From: an uncultured Candidatus Saccharibacteria bacterium
GTDB taxonomy: Bacteria; Patescibacteriota; Saccharimonadia; Saccharimonadales; Saccharimonadaceae
Direction: 5' to 3'
DNA length: 8,436 nt
NCBI GenBank assembly: GCA_937958235.1
Contig: CALFGG010000075.1
Span: forward strand, 1-8,436
Shown: positions 1-5,442 of the stretch, in pieces
Numbering within the stretch: position 1 is the stretch's first letter
Layout of the letters: each line of letters starts with the position of its first letter
Translations under genes and position numbers: made by a program
The notes under the pieces: model-generated
Seen by the model: only the letters and a program-made list of their open reading frames with translations
Told to the model about the DNA's origin: nothing
The model's database searches: none

Positions 1-533
1 TGTTTTCAACACTGCACACTAATTCGGCTGCAGGTATTTTGCCAAGATTACTTGATATGGGAATTGAGCCGTTCCTACTTGCTTCGACATTAAATACTGT
101 GATTGGTCAGAGGTTGGTGAGAAGGGTGGCTCCTAAAAGAGAGGCTGTGCATTCAAATGAAATGGAGACAAAGCAGATAAATGATCTGGTGGGGAGTATT
201 TTGCCCCAAAATCAGCAACAGGTGGCGATTGTGTCGGACGACTTAGGGTATACAGGTCTGCCGGTGGTTAATCCTAATGGATATACCTTGGTTCGTGGAA
301 TTGATGATCGAGAGACGCCTGGTGGATATAAGGGGAGGGCGGGTCTTTATGAGACGATTGAAGTGGATGATGACATTCAGAAAATGATTATTTCACATGC
401 AACTTCGAGTGAAATTATGAAGTTGGCGAGGTCGAAAGGAACTTTGACGATGCGCCAAGATGGTATGATGAAAGCTTTGACGGGAGTAACGACGGTGAGT
501 GAGGTGAATAGGGTGGCGTCAGACCTTGCTTAG
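1..533 (+). CDS. pilB: Type IV pilus extension ATPase PilB, C-terminal part (5' truncated by window edge)
   Basis: This is the C-terminal 176 residues of a GspE/PilB secretion ATPase, which powers polymerisation of pilin at the inner face of the membrane. The frame is open from the first base, so the gene begins outside the window; an apparent TTG start at 39 is internal. The first visible residues are the His box (FSTLHTNSAA), followed by the family stretch PRLLDMGIEPFLLASTLN and QRLVRRV. Near fragment residues 107-117 is GGYKGRAGLYE, the classic end-of-domain motif of PilB/GspE. PilB proteins normally carry a tetracysteine zinc site between QRL and GYKGR. This fragment has no cysteine at all, and the intervening segment (NEMETKQINDLV onward) is replaced by an unrelated-looking, proline- and glycine-containing stretch. 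Walker A and B lie outside the window. The assignment to PilB rather than GspE rests on the pilT and pilC neighbours. Confidence 0.93.
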   Translation, partial: FSTLHTNSAAGILPRLLDMGIEPFLLASTLNTVIGQRLVRRVAPKREAVHSNEMETKQINDLVGSILPQNQQQVAIVSDDLGYTGLPVVNPNGYTLVRGIDDRETPGGYKGRAGLYETIEVDDDIQKMIISHATSSEIMKLARSKGTLTMRQDGMMKALTGVTTVSEVNRVASDLA

Positions 534-542
534 ACTAAACTT

Positions 543-557
543 CTAAATTGCAATTAG
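543..557. repeat. Near-palindrome in the pilB-pilT gap
   Basis: The centre AATTGCAATT (546-555) is a perfect 10-base palindrome. With one extra A, the wider block reads CTAAATTGCAATTAG, almost fully self-complementary. It lies about 30 bases upstream of the candidate pilT -10 box. It could be a protein-binding site or chance in AT-rich DNA. It has no loop and no T-run, so it is not an intrinsic terminator. Confidence 0.25.
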
Positions 558-583
558 TGAATTATCATAAACAATGAAGCTTA

Positions 584-592
584 TGCTAAAAT
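584..592 (+). promoter_or_regulatory. Candidate extended -10 promoter for pilT
   Basis: TGCTAAAAT is an extended -10 element (TGn plus TAAAAT, one mismatch to TATAAT). It ends 19 bases before the pilT ATG, which would give a short leader just long enough for the AGAGGAG ribosome binding site at 601-607. No convincing -35 box is present at the right distance. The same layout recurs upstream of the gene at 4129. Confidence 0.45.
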
Positions 593-611
593 AAGAGAAA
601 AGAGGAGAAAA

Positions 612-1874
612 ATGCAGCAAAATACACAGCCACAAGCAAACATGACGGGCCCAGTTCCAGCGATGGGTGTGGCTGGGGTGTCGCAGACGAATCCTATGCA
701 GGCTCCAGTACAACAAGCACAGGCGCAGCCGACGGTAATAACGGGAACGGCGGTAAAAACGACGGCGGCTAATCAGGCGGCAGCTGCTTCCACGCCAACT
801 AGTTTACCAACTTCGATTAAGATTGAGACATTACTTGAAGAGTGTATTAGGCGTGGAGCATCAGATTTACATATTCAGGTTGGCTTGCCTCCAATCTTAA
901 GGATAGATGGTTCACTGACACCGATTCCAAATACACCAGCTCTAACAAGTGAGATGGTGGAAAAATTGGTTTTCTCAACCTTGGACTCAATGCAGCGTGA
1001 AGTTTTATCAAAGGATAAAGAATTTGATTACTCGTTTTCTTTCGGAGAAATTGCACGTTTTCGTGTGAATGCTTTTAATGAAAAAGGGAATTTAGCAGCA
1101 GCGTTTCGTTTAATCCCAACAAAGATGCCTACGATCGAAGAATTGGGTATGCCACAAGTTATTTCTTCGTTTGCTGATTATCCACGTGGATTGGTGCTCG
1201 TGACGGGGCCGACTGGTTCTGGTAAGTCTACAACTTTGGCAGCAATTATTAATAAGATTAACTCAGAAAAGGCGATGCATATTTTGACGATTGAGGATCC
1301 AATTGAGTTTACGCATAAGTCAATTCGATCTGTGGTCGCACAGAGGGAAGTGCATTATGATACTTACTCTTTCTCAAGGGCTTTAAAGTCGGCACTACGT
1401 GAAGATCCGGATGTAGTGTTACTTGGTGAGATGCGTGATCTTGAGACAATTTCTTCTGCGATTACGATCGCGGAGACTGGACACTTGGTGTTTGCAACGC
1501 TTCATACAAATTCGGCAGCTCAATCAATTGATCGTATGATTGATGTTTTTCCGGCTGAACAGCAGCCGCAGATCCGTTCGCAGTTAGCGGGAATTTTGAT
1601 GGCAGTTTGTTCGCAGCGACTAGTGCCAGCGATTGGCGGGGGTCGAGTGGTAGCAGCAGAGATCATGATTGCAAACTCGGCTGTACGTGCAATAATTCGT
1701 GAGGGTAAGACACATCAGCTTGATAACACGATACAGACTGGTGCAAATGAAGGAATGCAGACAATGGACCGTACTTTAGCGAAGCTAGTACAACAGGGTA
1801 CGGTGACCTATGATAGCGCAAGAGATTATGCGGTGGATATGCGTGAGTTTGATAGGCTAGTGAAGGGGATTTAA
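612..1874 (+). CDS. pilT: Type IV pilus retraction ATPase PilT
   Basis: PilT is the hexameric cytoplasmic ATPase that depolymerises type IV pili, giving twitching motility and retraction. The 420 residues contain, in order: an N-terminal PAS-like domain (from about 68, with RRGASDLHIQVG), Walker A GPTGSGKS at 199-206, the Asp box TIEDPIE at 226-232, Walker B VVLLGEMRD at 268-276 with catalytic E273, the His box TLHTN at 296-300, and AVRAIIRE at 357-364, the PilT-specific counterpart of AIRNLIRE that separates it from PilB. It is longer than typical PilT (about 345 residues) because residues 1-67 form a low-complexity Gln/Ala/Pro/Thr extension with no counterpart in the core fold. The ATG follows AGAGGAG by four bases, so the long start is well supported. 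It overlaps pilC by one base. Confidence 0.95.
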   Translation: MQQNTQPQANMTGPVPAMGVAGVSQTNPMQAPVQQAQAQPTVITGTAVKTTAANQAAAASTPTSLPTSIKIETLLEECIRRGASDLHIQVGLPPILRIDGSLTPIPNTPALTSEMVEKLVFSTLDSMQREVLSKDKEFDYSFSFGEIARFRVNAFNEKGNLAAAFRLIPTKMPTIEELGMPQVISSFADYPRGLVLVTGPTGSGKSTTLAAIINKINSEKAMHILTIEDPIEFTHKSIRSVVAQREVHYDTYSFSRALKSALREDPDVVLLGEMRDLETISSAITIAETGHLVFATLHTNSAAQSIDRMIDVFPAEQQPQIRSQLAGILMAVCSQRLVPAIGGGRVVAAEIMIANSAVRAIIREGKTHQLDNTIQTGANEGMQTMDRTLAKLVQQGTVTYDSARDYAVDMREFDRLVKGI

Positions 1875-3091
1875 TGAAACGATTTATATATAAAGCCAGA
1901 GACAGTAAAACCGGAGAAATGACTAAGGGGGTGATCCAGGCAGAAAATGAGCGTACTGCTGGGAAGCTTTTGATCGAACAGGGAATGACGCCAGACCGAA
2001 TTGATGAAGATATGTCAGGGGTTGGGCTATTTGAGCGTTTTAAAAACAAGATTACGATGAAAGACAGAATTGTCTTTACGAGGCAGTTTGCGACTTTAAT
2101 CGGGGCTGGTTTGCCTTTGTCTAATTCATTACGTACCGTAATCGAACAGACCGAAAGTAAGCCAATGCAGAAGGTGGTAGAATCAATTTTGGTGGATGTG
2201 GAGGCTGGTAGAACTTTAACTCAGGCCTGTGAAAAGTATCCGGATGTGTTTAATAAAGTATATATTGCATTACTTCGAGCGGGTGAGGCTTCGGGTAGCT
2301 TGGATTTGTCGCTGAAACGTTTGGCGGAGCAGCAGGAAAAAGATAACGCGATGATTTCAAAAATTCGCGGTGCTTTGGTTTATCCAGCCATTATTTTAAT
2401 GGTGATTATCGCGGTACTGATCTTTATGGTGCTTATGATTGTGCCACAAGTTCAGTCATTATATAAGGATATAGGGAGGGCATTACCATGGGCGACAGGC
2501 GTATTAGTATCACTTGCGAACTTTTTAGTAGCATCTTGGTGGTTGGTGACGATTTTATTGGGGGTGGCGATCTATTTTCTATTTCAGTTTAGAAAAACTA
2601 CAACTGGCATTGAATGGGCGGCACTAGCGAAGCTGAATGTTCCAATATTTAAGACAATGTTTTGGCGTTTATATAATTCACGTTTCGCTAGAACAGCCTC
2701 GAACTTAATGTCGGCAGGGGTATCAATTCAGGATACTCTGCAGATTTCAGCGGAAGCGATGAATAACGTGGTGCTGGAAAAAGAAATTAAGGAAGTCTCG
2801 GAAAAAGTTAAACAAGGTAAAACTTTGTCGTCATCTTTGAAAAACCTTTCTTACATTTTGCCATTGGTGCCTCAAATGGCTTCGATTGGTGAGGAATCTG
2901 GTAAAATAGATGAGATGTTGGCGAAGGCTGCACAAGTGTATGAGGATGAATTAGAAGAACAAATTCGAACAATTTCAACCTTGATTGAACCAGTATTGAT
3001 GGTAATCATGGCGGTAATGGTTGGTTTTATTATTGTGGCGGTGCTATTCCCAATATATGCAATTGTAAATGATGTACAGGGAAATATGTAG
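1874..3091 (+). CDS. pilC: Type IV pilus inner-membrane platform protein PilC (GspF family)
   Basis: PilC is the membrane platform on which PilB and PilT act. At 405 residues it has the normal family length. It opens with the typical FIYKARDSKTGE segment and contains two GspF cytoplasmic repeats, roughly 67-190 and 268-393. Each carries the recurring GE.SG signature: GEASGSLD near 137 and GEESGKIDEML near 339. Hydrophobic segments at about 169-191, 214-237 and 371-396 are the three expected membrane helices. The start ATG shares its A with the pilT TAA stop (TAATG) and is preceded by AAGGGG, indicating translational coupling with pilT. Its TAG stop in turn overlaps the GTG start of the RNase H gene. 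Confidence 0.95.
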   Translation: MKRFIYKARDSKTGEMTKGVIQAENERTAGKLLIEQGMTPDRIDEDMSGVGLFERFKNKITMKDRIVFTRQFATLIGAGLPLSNSLRTVIEQTESKPMQKVVESILVDVEAGRTLTQACEKYPDVFNKVYIALLRAGEASGSLDLSLKRLAEQQEKDNAMISKIRGALVYPAIILMVIIAVLIFMVLMIVPQVQSLYKDIGRALPWATGVLVSLANFLVASWWLVTILLGVAIYFLFQFRKTTTGIEWAALAKLNVPIFKTMFWRLYNSRFARTASNLMSAGVSIQDTLQISAEAMNNVVLEKEIKEVSEKVKQGKTLSSSLKNLSYILPLVPQMASIGEESGKIDEMLAKAAQVYEDELEEQIRTISTLIEPVLMVIMAVMVGFIIVAVLFPIYAIVNDVQGNM

Positions 3092-3540
3092 TGAAGATTT
3101 TATGGACAGACGGAAGTGCTTCACCTAATCCTGGGCCAGGTGGCTATGCTGTGATTTGTGATGGCCAACCGGTAAGATTGGGGAGAGAAGAAGCTTCAAC
3201 GAATATTCGAATGGAAGGCGCGGCAATGCGTGCGGCAATGCAGTTTTTGGCTGGAGAAGAGGGGGAAATTCATTCAGACTCAGAATTTTGGATCAATGTT
3301 TTAACAAAATGGGCGCCTGGTTGGGAAAAAAATGGTTGGAAAAAGAAGACTGGACCTATTAAAAATCTAAATTTAGTAAAAGAATTGTATGAGCTTTATC
3401 GAGACTCTAAGGTGAAACTAATTTGGGTGAAGGGGCATGATGGAATTGAAATGAACGAACTAACTGATCTGTGGGCGAATAAGGCTCGAGAAAATGAGGG
3501 GGCGGAAAATGTTGAAGTAGAATTGGTATCAACGGAGTAG
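3091..3540 (+). CDS. rnhA: Ribonuclease HI
   Basis: RNase HI cleaves the RNA strand of RNA-DNA hybrids during replication and R-loop removal. The 149-residue protein has family-typical length and all expected active-site residues: D7 in WTDGSASPNPGPGGYA, E42 in NIRMEGAAMRAA, D63 in EIHSDSEFW, H116 in VKGHDG and D126 in NELTDLWAN. The basic handle region is recognisable at GWEKNGWKKKTGPIKN (about 78-92). Translation starts at GTG, which overlaps the pilC stop codon (TAGTG); an AGGGA lies about eight bases upstream. Gene order makes it part of the pilT-pilC transcription unit, although no functional link with pili is known. Confidence 0.92.
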   Translation: MKILWTDGSASPNPGPGGYAVICDGQPVRLGREEASTNIRMEGAAMRAAMQFLAGEEGEIHSDSEFWINVLTKWAPGWEKNGWKKKTGPIKNLNLVKELYELYRDSKVKLIWVKGHDGIEMNELTDLWANKARENEGAENVEVELVSTE

Positions 3541-3545
3541 AGAAA

Positions 3546-4085
3546 ATGCGAACGATTATTTATAAGAGTAAACTGACAGATCGTGATGCGTTTGAAGCGA
3601 AGCTATCGCATTTAGATTATGATTTTGGGCCGGTTTATTGGCAACATAACAGAGTTTTTGTGCCAAAAAATTATCAAAATCATAATAATTATCCAAGAAT
3701 GATTTTGAGGATTGAAATGAAGGCGGTGGATCGTCCAGCGAAATATGATTTAATTTGTAAGAGGCATATTGAGGATTCTGGAGTGACTATTTCGCATGTG
3801 ACGCAAGTGAGAGACTATGCGGAAGCGGCAAATATTTTGCTGCAATTAGGTTTTGTGATGCAGGCAGAAATTCCACGTCGAAGGCAATCTCTTGAGATTA
3901 ATAAAAACACAAAGGTTTATATCGATCAAATTGACAACCAGAAAGAGGATTTTGTAAAAATTGAAATCACACTGGATGATAATGAAAAAGTGGGGGAAGG
4001 ACAGCGAAAATTGGAGGGGCTTTTGGCTGAATTTGGTCTGTCTGAGAATGAGAGACTGAAAGAAACCTACGCTGATCTAGCATAG
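3546..4085 (+). CDS. Divergent CYTH-domain (CyaB/ThTPase-like) protein
   Basis: CYTH proteins bind triphosphate compounds in an eight-stranded tunnel and act as class IV adenylate cyclases, thiamine-triphosphatases or tripolyphosphatases. The 179 residues match the layout of the family: RMILRIE at 51-57 (the LRxR strand), YDLICKR at 67-73, an LLQLGF turn at 98-103, a basic cluster PRRRQ at 110-114, VYIDQID at 124-130 and FVKIEI at 136-141. The diagnostic N-terminal ExExK is not present: the corresponding place reads YKSKL (6-10). Metal binding may therefore be changed, and enzymatic activity is uncertain. GGAG at 3534-3537 precedes the ATG by eight bases. It follows rnhA by five bases and is probably the last gene of the pil-linked operon. 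Fold assignment is moderately sure; reaction unknown. Confidence 0.65.
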   Translation: MRTIIYKSKLTDRDAFEAKLSHLDYDFGPVYWQHNRVFVPKNYQNHNNYPRMILRIEMKAVDRPAKYDLICKRHIEDSGVTISHVTQVRDYAEAANILLQLGFVMQAEIPRRRQSLEINKNTKVYIDQIDNQKEDFVKIEITLDDNEKVGEGQRKLEGLLAEFGLSENERLKETYADLA

Positions 4086-4098
4086 TCAAACTTTTTTG

Positions 4099-4107
4099 TG
4101 TTAAACT
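4099..4107 (+). promoter_or_regulatory. Candidate extended -10 promoter for the DUF4868 gene
   Basis: TGTTAAACT matches the TGn-TAAAnT pattern seen before pilT and ends 21 bases before the next ATG. It follows a run of six T. GAGAGGAAG at 4119-4127 supplies the ribosome binding site. No clear -35 hexamer is seen. The run of T at 4092-4097 lacks a strong upstream stem, so I do not call a terminator here. Confidence 0.4.
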
Positions 4108-4128
4108 AGTTAGAAAAAGAGAGGAAGT

Positions 4129-5148
4129 ATGGAGTCAGAAGATAGACCAGCATTTACAAATTCTGAGATTAAGAAAATTAGTGATTTTGATGTATTCTTG
4201 TGGGCAAATGAAATTGATGAAGTAAAGAATAATGTCTCTTGCGAGCTTTTTCTATTTAATAAAAATTACACACCGTTTAAAATTCGTTATTCAGAAAAAC
4301 TAACTAATTCTGTAAAGCAAATGTTTATGGGTGAGGCAGTAGCTTTTGTGATTAAAGAGGCAGACAAAGGTCTGGAATGCCGTGAATACGAAAAATCAGA
4401 TGGTGAAAATAAGGTAATTTATCGCACAGATCTCAACAAGGTGGTGAGAGCTGAGAGTCTGATTCGTTTAGTGGAAAAAGAATATAAGGATATTGATTAT
4501 TTTACGGATAATGAGCACCAATTTAAGAAGGTGAAGGGTATTTTGGCGAGATTTACTTATCCTGGTGGGGATGGGATGAAAACGTTCTATATTGCAAAGG
4601 CAATTTCAGCCGCTTCAGCACTTAATGCTAAGTCTTCTTGGGAATTGAATGGTGAGAGTTTTGAACCGTTTAGCGCCGAGGTGGCACTGAAGATGCCGGA
4701 CGATAATCAAGTCGCAATTATTGATGAGAATGTAGTAATTTTCAATCAGAGTAAGTTTGAGAACCTTTTTCAATATGATTTTAAAGCACAGATGCTAGCT
4801 GAGGCGAAAGCAAGGGAAATCGAGGAGAAGTATCAGTTATCTTTTGCTGAGGGATTAACCTTGAATGCTTTACTGCAGGATAAAAAGCCTCTCGTAAAGA
4901 AGTTGCAAGATATGGATATTAAAGAACAGATGTCGCAAGAACAGCTAGTGGATTATTCTGACGAGATGAAGCTGGAATTAATGACAGATGATGACGGTAA
5001 AATCATTATCATGGATGATAAGGATTTGACGATGTTTGTGAATTTATTAAATGAAGATTATTATGTTTCACCGGTAAATGGTAAGCGTTATGAGATTAAG
5101 TCTAAGAAGCTACTAAATGAGCCGGAGGGCGAACCACCAAGAGGCTAA
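4129..5148 (+). CDS. DUF4868 protein, KwaB-like (Kiwa defence family)
   Basis: This 339-residue soluble protein resembles the DUF4868 family, which includes KwaB of the two-gene Kiwa anti-phage system, where KwaB acts with the membrane protein KwaA. The matching parts are the central region from about 120 (SSWELNGESFEPF, then AIIDENVVIFNQSKFENLFQ at 196-215 and the helical AEAKAREIEEKYQ) and the C-terminal LLNEDYYVSPVNGKRYEIKSKKLL at about 306-329, which resembles the family's closing segment. The N-terminus (1-115) is less conserved. There is no signal peptide, membrane segment or visible nuclease motif, and the C-terminal half is strongly acidic (TDDDG, MDDKD). The ATG follows GAGAGGAAG. 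No KwaA-like gene with membrane helices is adjacent; instead a small cysteine-rich gene follows one base after the stop. The family call rests on recognition by eye; a defence role is inference. Confidence 0.65.
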   Translation: MESEDRPAFTNSEIKKISDFDVFLWANEIDEVKNNVSCELFLFNKNYTPFKIRYSEKLTNSVKQMFMGEAVAFVIKEADKGLECREYEKSDGENKVIYRTDLNKVVRAESLIRLVEKEYKDIDYFTDNEHQFKKVKGILARFTYPGGDGMKTFYIAKAISAASALNAKSSWELNGESFEPFSAEVALKMPDDNQVAIIDENVVIFNQSKFENLFQYDFKAQMLAEAKAREIEEKYQLSFAEGLTLNALLQDKKPLVKKLQDMDIKEQMSQEQLVDYSDEMKLELMTDDDGKIIIMDDKDLTMFVNLLNEDYYVSPVNGKRYEIKSKKLLNEPEGEPPRG

Positions 5149-5149
5149 A

Positions 5150-5377
5150 ATGCCAAAAGTTTATATAAAATGTCTACACTGTGGGGGGATTGAAGCGACC
5201 GTTTCAGGCGGGGGTGGTTTTTGTGGGGACATGGAGCTCTGTCTAGAAAAGAGAGGGGCTAGAATAGTACCCGGGGTATGTGCTAATTGTCAATGTAGAA
5301 AGCTAAACACGGGGAGAAGTTTGATTCTAAAGGGGGAGCTAACTCAGATTGCATTAAGAGATCAAATGGACGATTGA
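5150..5377 (+). CDS. Small cysteine-rich (zinc-ribbon-like) protein of unknown function
   Basis: This 75-residue protein has seven cysteines: CxxC at 8-11 (CLHCGG), C25 and C31 around a Gly-rich loop (SGGGGFCGDMELC), and CANCQC at 44-49. The two CxxC knuckles could form a four-cysteine zinc ribbon, leaving C25, C31 and C49 for a second site or for redox use. I do not recognise the family. The ATG at 5150 is chosen over one at 5117 because AAGAGG (5139-5144) sits five bases before it, and because the upstream extension would only read the end of the previous gene in another frame. One base separates it from the stop of the DUF4868 gene, so the two are almost certainly co-translated. The C-terminus (LTQIALRDQMDD) is acidic and lacks cysteines. 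It ends in TGA. Confidence 0.75.
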   Translation: MPKVYIKCLHCGGIEATVSGGGGFCGDMELCLEKRGARIVPGVCANCQCRKLNTGRSLILKGELTQIALRDQMDD

Positions 5378-5378
5378 G

Positions 5379-5428
5379 TAAATAATTTATACATATTTAG
5401 AAGATTATAATTTTGTATAAATTAATTA
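5379..5428. promoter_or_regulatory. Inverted repeat bracketing a TATAAT box: candidate metal-responsive operator/promoter of the znu operon
   Basis: TAATTTATAC (5383-5392) and GTATAAATTA (5415-5424) are perfect reverse complements. Extending outward gives 14 pairs with one mismatch (5379-5392 against 5415-5428). The 22-base interval contains TATAAT at 5406-5411, a consensus -10 box without a clear -35. A repressor binding both arms would cover the promoter, as Zur/Fur or AdcR-type regulators do at zinc uptake genes. That regulator is inferred; the arms do not match a Zur box I could name. In RNA the arms could form an AT-only stem, but no U-run follows, so termination is unlikely. Confidence 0.45.
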
Positions 5429-5442
5429 TTCAAGGAGAAATA

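Noticed and set aside
1663..2049. Reverse-strand open frame across the pilT-pilC junction
   Set aside because: It is fully antisense to two well-conserved genes and its product resembles no family; the same applies to the shorter reverse frames at 847-1056, 5426-5659, 6317-6502 and 7687-7902.
4092..4097. T-run after the CYTH gene as an intrinsic terminator
   Set aside because: Only a three-base stem (GCT/AGC) precedes it, too weak to support a terminator; the T-run more likely belongs to the promoter region.
5117..5149. Earlier ATG for the cysteine-rich gene
   Set aside because: It would overlap the end of the DUF4868 gene out of frame, and the clear AAGAGG site points to the ATG at 5150.
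5413..5442. TTG start for znuA
   Set aside because: It lies within the inverted repeat/promoter region with no ribosome binding site, while AAGGAG precedes ATG 5443 and MKK begins a normal export signal.
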